Notes: generated by a model from the letters alone, not told the origin. A stretch of DNA of 39,699 bases from Cognatilysobacter segetis (GCF_004359965.1 NZ_SMRQ01000034.1:1-39699); one strand, 5' to 3'; counted from the first letter of the stretch, positions 30,882 to 38,947 are shown. Program-made: numbers and translations.

Positions 30882-31769
30882 TCACGGAACGGCGCGCCGC
30901 GCCTCGTCGACCAGCCAGTCGACGAACGCCCGCGCCGACGGACGCAGCCGCCGGTGCGTCGGCACGACCACGTAGTAGGCCCAGCGCGCACGCACCGCCG
31001 GGCCCGGCAGGCGCACCAGCCGGCCACTATCGAGGTACGGCGCGACGATGTGCTCGCGCGCGAGCACGGCGCCGAGGCCGGTCGCCGCCGCTTCCAGCGC
31101 GCCGGTCGAATCGGTGAAGCGCAGGCGCTCGTCCGGCGTGACGCCGCGCACCTGCGCCTCGCGGAACCAGTCGGGCCAGCCCTGGCGTGCGTTGTCGGAG
31201 ACCAGGGGCAGGCGCGCGACCTCGTCGACGGAGGCGATGCCTTCGGCCATGGACGGTGCGGCGACCGGGAACAACCGCTCCTCGAGCAGCGGCGTCGCCT
31301 GCGTGCCCGGCCACTGGCCGGCGCCATGGCGCACGGCGAGGTCGGGGCCGCTGTCGTCGAAACGTGCGAGCGCGAATCCCGTCTCGAAGCTCAGCCGCAC
31401 GTTCGGATGCAGGGCCGTGAAGCGGGGCAGGCGCGGCATGAGCCAGGCGCAGCTGAACGAGTGCAGCGTGGCGATGCGCACGAGGTCCGCGTCGCCGCTG
31501 GAAGCCTTCAGGCCGCGCAGCACGTCCTCGATATCGGCCAGCGAACTGCTGGCGGCGTCGGCGAGTTGTCGGCCCGACGCGGTGAGCGCCACGCCGCGCG
31601 CGTGCCGCTGGAACAGCGGCAGCCCGAGGCGCGATTCCAGCTTGCGCACGTGGTGGCTGACCGCCGACGCGGTGAGGTGCAGCTCCTCACCGGCATGGGC
31701 GAAGTTCTGGTGGCGCGCCGCGGCCTCGAAGGCGGCGAGGGCGGACAGCCATTCGGCGCGGGTTCCCAT
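30882..31769 (-). CDS. LysR-type transcriptional regulator
   Basis: A 295-residue regulator with an N-terminal winged helix (ALAAFEAAARHQNFAHAGEELHL, then SAVSHHVRKLESRLGLPLFQR) and a substrate-binding domain from about residue 90. The helix and the HARGVALTASGRQLADAA segment place it with the GcvA-like branch. The ATG at 31769 opens the domain; the frame is open further to 31856 but that part is arginine-rich. It is divergent from an EamA transporter and followed by another, so both are candidate targets. A long inverted repeat spans the divergent gap, one arm touching its start codon. Confidence 0.92.
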   Translation of the reverse strand: MGTRAEWLSALAAFEAAARHQNFAHAGEELHLTASAVSHHVRKLESRLGLPLFQRHARGVALTASGRQLADAASSSLADIEDVLRGLKASSGDADLVRIATLHSFSCAWLMPRLPRFTALHPNVRLSFETGFALARFDDSGPDLAVRHGAGQWPGTQATPLLEERLFPVAAPSMAEGIASVDEVARLPLVSDNARQGWPDWFREAQVRGVTPDERLRFTDSTGALEAAATGLGAVLAREHIVAPYLDSGRLVRLPGPAVRARWAYYVVVPTHRRLRPSARAFVDWLVDEARRAVP

Positions 31770-31873
31770 GCGAGCCTCAAGCCAGATTCGTGTCGGACCG
31801 CGAAAGTATGCGCTTGTGGCGCGGCCCCGGGCGCGGACAATGGCGACCGAACCCAATGTGGCATGAGGCTCGC
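31770..31873. promoter_or_regulatory. Long inverted repeat across the LysR/EamA divergent promoter
   Basis: The arm at 31770-31788 (GCGAGCCTCAAGCCAGATT) and the arm at 31855-31873 (AATGTGGCATGAGGCTCGC) are reverse complements at 17 of 19 positions, 66 bases apart, with centres about 85 bases apart (eight helical turns). One arm abuts the regulator's start codon; the other lies 67 bases before the transporter's. This fits paired binding sites, or a DNA loop, for the LysR-type protein. Confidence 0.6.
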
Positions 31874-31939
31874 GGGCACACGATGCGGATGGCGTCGCGC
31901 GCCGGGCAGGCCGAGGCTACGTCGTCCCGGAGAACCGCC

Positions 31940-32836
31940 ATGGCCGTCGATGCCACCGCTACCCCGCTGTCCACGCCGTCGCGCACCGCCGGCTGGATCA
32001 CCCCCGTCGAGATCACCGTGCTCGGCGCGATCTGGGGCGCCTCGTTCCTGTTCATGCGCATCGCGGCGTCGGAGTTCGGGCCCGCCGCGCTGGTCGAGCT
32101 GCGGCTCGCGTTGGGCGCGATCGTGCTGTCGCCGTTCCTGTGGCGCGCACGGGCGGACTTTCCGCTGCGGATGTGGCCCAAGCTCGCGCTGATCGGCGCG
32201 GTCAACTCGGCCGTGCCGTTCCTGCTGTTCGCCTGGGGCGCCGAGCGCGCACCCGCCGGCGTCGGCGCCATCTGCAATGCGATGACCGTGCTGTTCACCG
32301 CGCTCGTCGGTGCGACGTTCTTCGGCGAGCGCATCGGCTGGACTCGCGCGATCACGCTCGCGACCGGCTTCGCCGGCGTGGTGGTGCTGGCCAGCGGCCG
32401 CATCGCCGGCGCGGACATCGGCGCGGCCGTGCTCGCCGGCGCGACCGCTGCACTGCTTTACGGCATCGGCATCCAGCTCGTGCGACGCCATCTCACCGGC
32501 CTGCCGGCCACCGCCGTCGCGCCGGCCACGCTCGCCTGCGCGGCCGTGCTGCTGCTGCCGTTCGGCATCGCGCAATGGCCCGCCCGGATGCCCTCGGCGC
32601 AGGCATGGCTGTCGGTCGCGCTGCTCGGTGTGATGTGCACCGGCATCGCCTTCGTCATGTACTACCGGCTGATCGCGCGCATCGGCGCGTCGCGGGCGTC
32701 GACGGTGACGTATCTCGTGCCGTTGTTCGGCGTGGCCTGGGCGTGGTGGCTGCTGGCCGAGGTGCCGACTGCGCGCATGGCGATTGCCGGCGCCCTGATC
32801 CTCGGCAGCGTCGCGCTGAGCCAGCGCACGAAATGA
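31940..32836 (+). CDS. EamA family (DMT superfamily) transporter
   Basis: A 298-residue, ten-helix exporter candidate with two EamA repeats; TPVEITVLGAIWGASFLFMR and GASRASTVTYLVPLFGVAWAWWLL are clear family segments. It is a different lineage from the EamA protein at 29874: the N-terminus and the VTYLVPLFG motif belong to the RhaT/YdcZ-like common type. The ATG at 31940 follows CGGAGAAC; the ORF is open to 31790, but that part overlaps the regulatory repeat. Being divergent from a LysR gene suggests control by that regulator and perhaps export of its inducer. Confidence 0.9.
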   Translation: MAVDATATPLSTPSRTAGWITPVEITVLGAIWGASFLFMRIAASEFGPAALVELRLALGAIVLSPFLWRARADFPLRMWPKLALIGAVNSAVPFLLFAWGAERAPAGVGAICNAMTVLFTALVGATFFGERIGWTRAITLATGFAGVVVLASGRIAGADIGAAVLAGATAALLYGIGIQLVRRHLTGLPATAVAPATLACAAVLLLPFGIAQWPARMPSAQAWLSVALLGVMCTGIAFVMYYRLIARIGASRASTVTYLVPLFGVAWAWWLLAEVPTARMAIAGALILGSVALSQRTK

Positions 32837-32854
32837 TGCGGCGCCGGTAACGCC

Positions 32855-33751
32855 TCAGCGGCGCAGCAGTCTGGCGATCATCGCCATCGCCGCGGCGGGA
32901 TTGCGCTGCTTGGCGCCGCCGATGAAATAGGCGAACACCTCGCGCTGGCCGAGCGGGGGCGCGGGCTCGGCGATGCGCGGCATGTCGACCGGATCCTCGC
33001 CGCGCGACCACTGCTGAAGCCGCGACAGCCAGACGTCGAGGTCGTCCGGCGGATACCCTTCCTGCAGGTCCACGCGCGACCGCATCAGGCGCACGTAGAC
33101 CACGCGGCCAGTGACGTCGCCGAGCGCGGGCATGTCGGGTGCGTCGGTGAACACGGTGCCGGCGCCGAACGCGCGCGCGACTTCGATGTAGCGCGGATCG
33201 ACGAAGCTGGGGTGGCCCGGTTCGATGACGTGGCGCAGCGGCCGGCCGTCGAGCGTGCGCGGCAGCAGGTCGAGGAACGCGGCCAGGTCGTCGGCATCGA
33301 ACACGCGGCTCGGCGGCATGTGCCACAGCACCGGGCCCAGGCGATCGCCCAGCTCGGCCAGGCCGCCATTGAGGAACGCCCATGCGGCCTTGCCGCACTT
33401 GGCCAGCGGGCCGCGCTGGGTGATGTGCTGCGGAGCCTTGACCGAGAACGCGAAGCCTTCAGGCGTCTGGTCGCGCCACTGGGCGTACTCGGCCGCCCGA
33501 CGCGCGCCGTAGAAGGTGCCGTTGATCTCGATGCTGCTGAACCGCCGGCTCGCGTACTCGAGCTCACGGCGCGATACCAGGCCCTGCGGATAGAACGTGT
33601 GGCGCCACGGTGCGTAGGTCCAGCCGCCGATGCCGATGCGGATGCCGTCCACCGCCGGCACGCCGCTGCCGAATGCGGCGGGCACCATCGACACCATCGC
33701 GCTCCGCGGACTCCGGTCCGACAGCAGCGTTTCGTGCAGTCGGCCGTGCAT
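32855..33751 (-). CDS. DUF72 family protein
   Basis: A 298-residue TIM-barrel protein of the DUF72 (YecE) family. Visible landmarks are IRIGIGGWTYAPWRHTFYP, SIEINGTFYGARRAAEYAQWRD, FAFSVKAPQHITQ, HMPPSRVFDADDLAAFL, HVIEPGHPSF and VYVRLMRSRVDLQEGY. No reaction is firmly established for the family, though the barrel with conserved Trp, Glu and Arg suggests an enzyme. I chose the ATG at 33751, preceded by GGGAG at seven bases; the frame continues to 34174 without family sequence. The 101 bases upstream of it hold nothing I can recognise. Confidence 0.87.
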   Translation of the reverse strand: MHGRLHETLLSDRSPRSAMVSMVPAAFGSGVPAVDGIRIGIGGWTYAPWRHTFYPQGLVSRRELEYASRRFSSIEINGTFYGARRAAEYAQWRDQTPEGFAFSVKAPQHITQRGPLAKCGKAAWAFLNGGLAELGDRLGPVLWHMPPSRVFDADDLAAFLDLLPRTLDGRPLRHVIEPGHPSFVDPRYIEVARAFGAGTVFTDAPDMPALGDVTGRVVYVRLMRSRVDLQEGYPPDDLDVWLSRLQQWSRGEDPVDMPRIAEPAPPLGQREVFAYFIGGAKQRNPAAAMAMIARLLRR

Positions 33752-33852
33752 GGTCACGCTCCCGCCGGGCCGTGCAGGCGCGCCGGATCGCGCGGGGCGC
33801 GATCGTGGGCATTGCAGCGAAGGGGGCTCGGGGCGGCGCGCATCGTCCGACC

Positions 33853-34155
33853 TCAGCTGTTCCAGTCGGCGTCGTTCTCGAACTCGACCAGCACGTCGAG
33901 GTCGAAGGCCAGCGCTTCCACGGCGTCGCGGACGCGCTGCACGGCGAGGTCGTTCGGTGCCTCGACCTCGAGCTCGTGCACGCCGGGGCCCTGGTCGTCG
34001 GGGAGGCCGGCCGAGCTGGAGTCGTCGTCGTCGAGGCGCGGCATGAGGTCGGCGACCTCTTCCACGTGCTCGATGCCGTCGATGCTCTGCAGCAGGTTGC
34101 CGATGGCGCGGGCGTGGTCGTCGCTGCCGGTCACTCGCATTCGCATCACGGGCAT
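33853..34155 (-). CDS. Small acidic protein of unknown function
   Basis: A 100-residue protein beginning MPVMRMRVTGSDDHARAIGN. It opens with a strand-helix pattern (MRMRVTGSDDHARAIGNLLQSIDGIEHVEEV), has an acidic Ser/Asp loop (DDDDSSSAGLPDDQGPG), and continues with a second strand-helix (VHELEVEAPNDLAVQRVRDAVEALAFDLDVLVEFE). Two strand-helix-strand halves suggest an ACT-like or ferredoxin-like fold, which is inference. I know no family name. Starts at 34155 and 34146 are both possible. Confidence 0.65.
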   Translation of the reverse strand: MPVMRMRVTGSDDHARAIGNLLQSIDGIEHVEEVADLMPRLDDDDSSSAGLPDDQGPGVHELEVEAPNDLAVQRVRDAVEALAFDLDVLVEFENDADWNS

Positions 34156-34270
34156 GGTGGGTACGTCCGGTCAAGAGGAGACGAAATCGAGGCTAGGCAG
34201 CGCGCGGCAAAGGCGGCGTGATGGCAAACGGGCCTGTTTCAAGCGGTTCAGCGCGCGTCGCGGCAGCGGC

Positions 34271-34290
34271 GACGCGACGCGACGCGACGC
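34271..34290. repeat. Tandem pentamer (GACGC)x4
   Basis: Four perfect copies of GACGC in the 247-base gap between the small acidic protein and the BON protein. Apart from this repeat and the terminator at 34352 I see nothing in the gap. Confidence 0.85.
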
Positions 34291-34351
34291 GCGGGCGCCG
34301 CCGTACGCGTGATCCCGTTCGCACATGCTTGCGGGCCCTGCGCCGCGCCAA

Positions 34352-34386
34352 CGAAAAACGCCCGCGACGGGCGCGGGCGTTTTTCG
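34352..34386. terminator. Bidirectional Rho-independent terminator behind the BON gene
   Basis: A perfect 15-bp stem CGAAAAACGCCCGCG/CGCGGGCGTTTTTCG with loop ACGGG. A and T runs on both sides allow termination either way; the likely user is the BON gene, whose stop lies 17 bases to the right on the minus strand. Confidence 0.93.
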
Positions 34387-34402
34387 AATGCGGTGATGGG
34401 GA

Positions 34403-34981
34403 TCAATCCACGCGCGAATCGCGCGGCTGCCAGTCGGCATTCGGCGGTGAGCTGGAGAAGCCGCTGCCGGGCTGGTCGAGGCCGCTGCGCACGGCGCCAC
34501 CCGGGCCGAACGATGCCAGGCCGTTGTCGACGTGGATGCGGTTCTCGACCTCGGACACGCCGCGGACGCCGTCGGCGATGTCCTCCGCGCGATGCTTCAT
34601 CCAGCGCTCGGGCACCTCGCCCGTCAGCAGCACCCGGCCGTCCTCCACGCGCAGCAGGATCTCGCTGGCGTCGAGCAGCTCGTCGTCGCGGAAGCGCTCG
34701 CTGATCTCCTCGGCGATCAGCGAATCCGGGCGCGTCGCGTTGCGGGTGCCGCGACGACGCGGCTGCATCGCGCGATGCGTCGAGTCGGCGATCGCGCGGC
34801 CCTCGGCCTGGCGGAGGTCGCGGCCGTAGCGCGGTTCGTACGGGCCGCCGATGTCGGGCGCGCCGAAGGAATCGTCGCGGCCGGAGGCGAGCTGGCCGCG
34901 GTCGGTGACCGAGGGCATGTCCTCGTAGAGGCGGGCGCCGGCGTCGCGGGTGGGGCCGTGCTGCGGGGTTTCGCGGTTCAT
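34403..34981 (-). CDS. BON-domain protein
   Basis: A 192-residue protein whose middle (about residues 90-155) is one BON domain: DSLIAEEISERFRDDELLDASEILLRVEDG, then LLTGEVPERWMKHRAEDIADGVRGVSEVENRIHV. The N-terminal 85 residues and the Gly/Ser-rich C-terminus look disordered. BON domains bind phospholipid surfaces in envelope proteins such as OsmY, but no signal peptide is visible here, so it may stay in the cytoplasm. The ATG at 34981 has AAGGAG six bases upstream; the Met at 35011 does not. It is divergent from motA. Confidence 0.85.
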   Translation of the reverse strand: MNRETPQHGPTRDAGARLYEDMPSVTDRGQLASGRDDSFGAPDIGGPYEPRYGRDLRQAEGRAIADSTHRAMQPRRRGTRNATRPDSLIAEEISERFRDDELLDASEILLRVEDGRVLLTGEVPERWMKHRAEDIADGVRGVSEVENRIHVDNGLASFGPGGAVRSGLDQPGSGFSSSPPNADWQPRDSRVD

Positions 34982-35081
34982 GTCGGGCTCCTTGCGGGTC
35001 TCGGGTTCCATGCTCGGGCCCGCGCCGTGACCGGCATGCCAACACGCGCCGCTGCCACGGCCGCTTGGCCGGGCGCGCGAC

Positions 35082-35108
35082 TCAAGATCGCCGCGCCGCC
35101 GCCGTTAG
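35082..35108 (+). promoter_or_regulatory. Sigma-28 (FliA)-type promoter of motAB
   Basis: TCAAG at 35082-35086, 14 bases, then GCCGTTAG at 35101-35108. The sigma-28 consensus is TAAAG or TCAAG, 14 bases, GCCGATAA, so the spacing is exact and 6 of 8 downstream bases agree. It lies 42 bases before motA, leaving room for an AGGAG ribosome-binding site at 35137. Confidence 0.7.
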
Positions 35109-35149
35109 CTCACCTGTCGAAATTCCCCGCCCCCGCAGGAGCTACACGG

Positions 35150-36010
35150 ATGTACCTGATCATCGGCGCCGTCGTCGTCCTGGCCAGCGTCCTGGGCGGC
35201 TTCATGATGGTGGGCGGCAAGCTGCTGGCGCTGTGGCACGTCAACGAGTTCATCGTGATCCTCGGCTGCGCCATGGGCTCGTGGGTCGTGGCCACGCCGA
35301 TGAAGGTGATCAAGGCCTCGCTCGCCGGCGTCAAGGGCGTGATGAAGGGCCCGAAGTACACGCGCGGCGACTACGTCGACCTGCTCAAGCTCATCTACGA
35401 GCTGCTGGTGAAGATGCGCCGCGAAGGCATGATGGCCATCGAGGCGCACATCGAGCAGCCGCAGGACAGCTCGATCTTCCAGAAGTACCCGAAGGTCCTC
35501 GCCGACCACCACATGCTCGACTTCATCACCGACTGCCTGCGCCTGATCGTGGGCGGCAACATGGCGCCGCACGAGCTCGAATCGCTGCTCGAGTACGAAC
35601 TGGAAACGCACCACCACGAAGCGCTCGAGCCGTCGCATTCGGTGCAGAAGGTGGCCGACGCACTACCGGGCTTCGGTATCGTCGCGGCCGTGCTCGGCAT
35701 CATCAACACGATGTCGATCGTCGGCAGCGCGGCGCCGTCGGAGATCGGCGAGAAGGTCGCGTCCGCGCTGGTCGGCACGTTCCTCGGCATCCTGATCTCG
35801 TACGGCTTCGTCGCGCCGATCGCCAGCGCGATGGAGAACCGCGCGCACGAGGACGGCAAGGCCTTCGAGGTGGTGAAGATGGCGCTGATCGCGAGCCTGC
35901 GCGGCTACGCGCCCAGCGTGGCGATCGAGTTCGCGCGCAAGCTGCTGTTCTCCGACGTGCGTCCGTCGTTCCAGGACCTCGAGGCCGACCTCAAGGCCGC
36001 GCGGGGCTGA
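35150..36010 (+). CDS. motA: Flagellar motor stator protein MotA
   Basis: A 286-residue inner-membrane stator protein starting MYLIIGAVVVLASVLGGFMM. Four helices are visible: about 1-22, 32-52, 170-192 and 200-222. Between helices two and three lies the large cytoplasmic loop with charged residues that face FliG (KMRREGMMAIEAHIEQP); the PGFGIVAAVLGIINTM stretch is the third helix with the conserved Pro. MotA5-MotB2 forms a proton channel driving the flagellar rotor. motB follows after ten bases. The AGGAG ribosome-binding site and sigma-28-type promoter upstream fit late flagellar expression. Other flagellar genes are not in the window. Confidence 0.97.
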   Translation: MYLIIGAVVVLASVLGGFMMVGGKLLALWHVNEFIVILGCAMGSWVVATPMKVIKASLAGVKGVMKGPKYTRGDYVDLLKLIYELLVKMRREGMMAIEAHIEQPQDSSIFQKYPKVLADHHMLDFITDCLRLIVGGNMAPHELESLLEYELETHHHEALEPSHSVQKVADALPGFGIVAAVLGIINTMSIVGSAAPSEIGEKVASALVGTFLGILISYGFVAPIASAMENRAHEDGKAFEVVKMALIASLRGYAPSVAIEFARKLLFSDVRPSFQDLEADLKAARG

Positions 36011-36020
36011 GCGCGCGACC

Positions 36021-37124
36021 ATGGCCGCCGCGCAGCAGCAACCGCCGATCATCCTGATCAAGCGCCGCAAGAAGGGCGGCGGCGCGCATCACGGCGGCTC
36101 GTGGAAAGTCGCCTACGCCGACTTCGTGACCGCGATGATGGCGTTCTTCATGGTCATGTGGCTCGCCGCCACGATGCCGCAGGAGAAGCTTGGCGGCATC
36201 GCCGATTACTTCAAGAACCCGAGCGCGGTGCGCGGCCGCACCAGCACGGCGGTGCAGGGCAAGATGGGGCCGGGCGGCGCGGGCGACACGCCGATCAAGC
36301 TCTTCAGCCAGGTGCGCAATCCGCCCGGTGCGGGCGATGCGAAGATCCCCGGCGTCGGCAGCGGCAAGACCGCCGACACCGACGCCGCGCGCAAGGCACT
36401 GGAGAAGGCCGACAAGCAGAAGCTCGAGGTCCTCAAGCAGATGCTGCAGAAGGCGATCGCGCAGAGCCAGGCGCTGGCGCCCTTCAAGGACCAGCTGTTG
36501 ATCGACATCACGCCGGAAGGGCTGCGCATCCAGATCATCGATGCGCAGAACCGGCCGATGTTCGACCTCGGCTCGCCCGAGCTGCGCGACTACACGCGCA
36601 CGATCCTCGTCGAGCTCGCGAGGTACATCGACCAGGTGCCCAATCGCGTCGCGATCAGCGGTCATACCGACACCACGCCCTACGCCGCGAAGAACGGCTA
36701 CAGCAACTGGGAGCTGTCGGCCGAACGCGCGAACGCGGCGCGCCGCGCGCTCATCGCCGGCGGCATGCGCGAGGAGAAGCTCGCGCGCGTCGTCGGGCTC
36801 TCGTCGTCGGTGCCGTTCAACCGCAACGACCCGGCCGATCCGAAGAACCGGCGCATCTCGCTGGTGGTGCTGAGCCAGGAGGCCGAGCGCATCGCCGCCG
36901 AGAGCGACACGCCGCGCATGGCGGGCGACGGTCGCCCGAACGATCCGCCACCGGTGCCGCGCACGCTGGAGGCCGGCCCGCCGCGGTCGCCCGCGATCGC
37001 GCAGGCCGCGGCTAAGGCGCCGGCGGCCGACGCCGCCGCGAGCGCCGCCGAGGCCGCGCTGGTGCTCGCGAACGGCACGCGATCGCGACCCGCCGCCAAC
37101 GCGCCGCCGGTCATCCAGCGCTGA
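36021..37124 (+). CDS. motB: Flagellar motor stator protein MotB
   Basis: A 367-residue protein: basic N-terminus (IILIKRRKKGGGAHHGGSWK), one helix YADFVTAMMAFFMVMWLAA with the proton-carrying Asp34, a plug and linker to about residue 150, an OmpA-like peptidoglycan-binding domain with SGHTDTTPYAAKNGYSNWEL and SAERANAARRAL, and an Ala/Pro-rich tail of about 70 residues. The Asp in YADFVTAMMAFF is the residue that makes the stator work. The tail is longer than in E. coli MotB (308 residues). It is cotranscribed with motA and converges on the cyclophilin gene with a three-base gap. Confidence 0.96.
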   Translation: MAAAQQQPPIILIKRRKKGGGAHHGGSWKVAYADFVTAMMAFFMVMWLAATMPQEKLGGIADYFKNPSAVRGRTSTAVQGKMGPGGAGDTPIKLFSQVRNPPGAGDAKIPGVGSGKTADTDAARKALEKADKQKLEVLKQMLQKAIAQSQALAPFKDQLLIDITPEGLRIQIIDAQNRPMFDLGSPELRDYTRTILVELARYIDQVPNRVAISGHTDTTPYAAKNGYSNWELSAERANAARRALIAGGMREEKLARVVGLSSSVPFNRNDPADPKNRRISLVVLSQEAERIAAESDTPRMAGDGRPNDPPPVPRTLEAGPPRSPAIAQAAAKAPAADAAASAAEAALVLANGTRSRPAANAPPVIQR

Positions 37125-37127
37125 CCG

Positions 37128-38060
37128 TCAGCGCTTCGCCTCGCGCGAGGGCAGCGGCACGTTGCACAGGTCGATGTGGTGCGACTGCACCTTGTAGAAC
37201 GCATCACGGCGGTTGCGGCGCGCCTCGACCAGCTCGGCGAACAGCGGCGAGTCGGTGCGCATCACCTCGACGTTCGTGCGCTCGCTCTCCGGCACGTCGG
37301 CCGCGAGGCGGATCGCGCGGATGCCCACGCGCTGCTCGGGCTTCTCGAAGAAGCCCAGCGGGCCGGTGCCGCGCGGGATCGTCGACAGCCATTCCATGCC
37401 CTGCACGACGCGGCCGACCATCGACATGTTGCGGTCGAGCTGCCGCGGCGACTGGCCGGTCACGACGTAGAGCTCGGTGCCGTCGCTGGAATCGGCCTCG
37501 TTGTTGCGACCGGCGCCGACCGCGCCGTAGCAGTGCGCCATCCAGTACGTGTTCGCTTTCGGGTCGTGGCCGGCGGGAATGCCGTCGACGAAGCCCACCT
37601 GCGGCGCCCAGCCGTCGACGTCGGGCAGTCGCGTCCAGCCCGGCGCGGACTTCGACGCGAAGGTGAACTCGGCGGGCAGGTGCTTCTTCGCGCTGCCGGT
37701 CGGCTTCTTCTTCGCGGCGTCTTCCTCGGGATCGCCCCACTGCACGACGAAGTTGTCCTGCGAGCGCAGGATCGACAGCCCGTTCCAGTAACCCTCGTGC
37801 GCGAGCGTACGCACCTGCGCCACGTGCTGCGGCGCGAAGCGCGGCGCGAGCTCCACGACGACGCGATGGCCATTGGCCAGATCCAGGTACAGCGTGTCGC
37901 GCGGGTCGAGGCGCCGCCAATCGGACGGCCTGGAGGCGTCGATGATTTCCTGCATCGAGCGCGCGTTGGCCGGCGCCTTCGGGGCCGCCGCGACCGACGT
38001 CGTGCAGGCGAGGGCGAGTGCGAGGGACAGCGTGGCGACGGCCGGGCGCGTCATGGGCAT
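37128..38060 (-). CDS. Exported cyclophilin-type peptidylprolyl isomerase, divergent
   Basis: A 310-residue protein with a signal peptide (AVATLSLALALACTTSVAAA) and a cyclophilin core: RVVVELAPRFAPQHVAQVRTLAHEGYWNGL, SILRSQDNFVVQWGDPEED, and later YWMAHCYGAVGAGRNNEADSS, TELYVVTGQSPRQLD, MSMVGRVVQGMEWL. The usual catalytic stretch FHRVI...QGGD appears as SILRSQ...QWGD, so the Arg is kept but its surroundings are changed. The ATG at 38060 has AGGGGA at seven bases; one two codons on is also possible. Periplasmic folding is the expected role. Confidence 0.85.
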   Translation of the reverse strand: MPMTRPAVATLSLALALACTTSVAAAPKAPANARSMQEIIDASRPSDWRRLDPRDTLYLDLANGHRVVVELAPRFAPQHVAQVRTLAHEGYWNGLSILRSQDNFVVQWGDPEEDAAKKKPTGSAKKHLPAEFTFASKSAPGWTRLPDVDGWAPQVGFVDGIPAGHDPKANTYWMAHCYGAVGAGRNNEADSSDGTELYVVTGQSPRQLDRNMSMVGRVVQGMEWLSTIPRGTGPLGFFEKPEQRVGIRAIRLAADVPESERTNVEVMRTDSPLFAELVEARRNRRDAFYKVQSHHIDLCNVPLPSREAKR

Positions 38061-38139
38061 GGTGGGTTCCCCTGGAGAGTCCACCAATTCTGTCGCATGC
38101 GCCTTGCCCACCGCACGCTGCACCTGCGTTCGGATACGA

Positions 38140-38166
38140 CGACGCCCGGCGCGGGACCGGGCGTCG
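38140..38166. terminator. Strong hairpin before the 59-residue charged gene's stop
   Basis: A perfect 10-bp stem CGACGCCCGG/CCGGGCGTCG around CGCGGGA, 22 bases beyond the stop of the small minus-strand gene. No T-run on either side. The arms are nearly the same as at 17106-17132. Confidence 0.5.
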
Positions 38167-38188
38167 AGAGACAACCTAACGGGCGGAC

Positions 38189-38368
38189 TCAGTGGTGCGT
38201 GCGGCCCGAGCCCGACTTCTTGCCGCCGCCGTCCTGCTTGTTGACGGTGGCCCAGGCGATGCGCTCGGCGTCCTTGTCGGACTTGCCGGCCTTCTTCTCG
38301 CTGGACTCGATGTGCGAGGCCTCGCGCTTCTGCTTGTCGGTGTAGCTGGACTTGTCGCCGCGGCTCAT
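38189..38368 (-). CDS. Small highly charged protein
   Basis: A 59-residue protein starting MSRGDKSSYTDKQKREASHI, then ESSEKKAGKSDKDAERIAWATVNKQDGGGKKSGSGR. It is rich in Lys, Ser, Asp and Gly and probably disordered outside a central helix. Near-identical patterns (RGDK..YTDKQKR..HIE, ER.AWATVNKQ.GGGKKSGSG) occur in many proteobacteria, where they are often loosely called plasmid stabilization proteins; nothing supports that role here. The start at 38368 is set by the conserved opening. The context is a lone gene between the cyclophilin and the PadR operon. Confidence 0.82.
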   Translation of the reverse strand: MSRGDKSSYTDKQKREASHIESSEKKAGKSDKDAERIAWATVNKQDGGGKKSGSGRTHH

Positions 38369-38442
38369 GGCGCGCTCCGGTGGTGGGTTCGTCCCGGTGA
38401 TACCGCCGCCGGTGTCGTGGCGGGGACAAAGCGGCCGTGACG

Positions 38443-38499
38443 TTGGTTCAGTGACCAATGGCAGGTTCGGTATATCGGACTTCGCACTACAGTGAAGTC
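38443..38499 (+). promoter_or_regulatory. PadR operon promoter with two dyads
   Basis: A -10 candidate TACAGT (38488-38493) lies 34 bases before the PadR start, with TTCGGT at 38466-38471 as -35. A perfect dyad GACTTC-N10-GAAGTC (38478-38499) covers the -10, and a second, TTGGT-N6-ACCAA, lies at 38443-38458. The first fits a PadR operator and so autorepression. Confidence 0.5.
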
Positions 38500-38521
38500 G
38501 TCATCAGGCAGAGGCTCCGCC

Positions 38522-38947
38522 ATGTCAGCCCAACCCGCCGCCGATCCCGACCTGCACCTGCGCAAGTTCCAGAAGGAGCTCAGCGCCGGGACGGTCTCGC
38601 TCGCCCTGCTCGCCGTGCTCGGCGAGGCCGCCGAGCCCATGTACGGCTACCAGATCGCCAAGCGGCTGGAACAGCTGGAGGGCGTGCTGGCCGGCAAGCA
38701 GAGCGCGCTCTACCCCGTGCTGCGCGGGCTGGAGGGGGCGGGGCTGCTGTCGAGCCACGTCGAGCCCTCCGTCTCCGGGCCGCCGCGCCGCTACTACCGC
38801 ATCAACGACGCCGGCCGCGGCGTGCTCGCGCACTGGGCCGCCGCCTGGCGCGGCACGCGCGACTCGGTCGACGCCGTGCTCGGCCCGCTCGCCCGTTCCG
38901 ACTCCACATCCACCGACGCCACCGCCCTCCGGGGAGACTCCGCATGA
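38522..38947 (+). CDS. PadR family transcriptional regulator
   Basis: A 141-residue repressor of the short PadR subtype. The winged helix runs FQKELSAGTVSLALLAVLGE, then EPMYGYQIAKRLEQLEGVLAG, KQSALYPVLRGLEGAGLLSS and PPRRYYRINDAGRGVLAHW, the YGY..AKRL and RRYYR.ND.GR patterns being family marks. The C-terminal helix would form the dimer. The ATG at 38522 has AGAGG at seven bases. Its stop overlaps the start of the HAAS/sensor gene as ATGA, so the two proteins are made together, a known PadR arrangement. Confidence 0.92.
   Translation: MSAQPAADPDLHLRKFQKELSAGTVSLALLAVLGEAAEPMYGYQIAKRLEQLEGVLAGKQSALYPVLRGLEGAGLLSSHVEPSVSGPPRRYYRINDAGRGVLAHWAAAWRGTRDSVDAVLGPLARSDSTSTDATALRGDSA

Noticed and set aside
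34271-34290. (GACGC)x4 as the start of a CRISPR array or a replication iteron
   Set aside because: The unit is only five bases with no spacers, and there is no cas, rep or dnaA-box context.
38189-38368. Plasmid stabilization function for the 59-residue charged protein
   Set aside because: The label is common for its relatives, but nothing in the surroundings is plasmid-like and no toxin partner is present.
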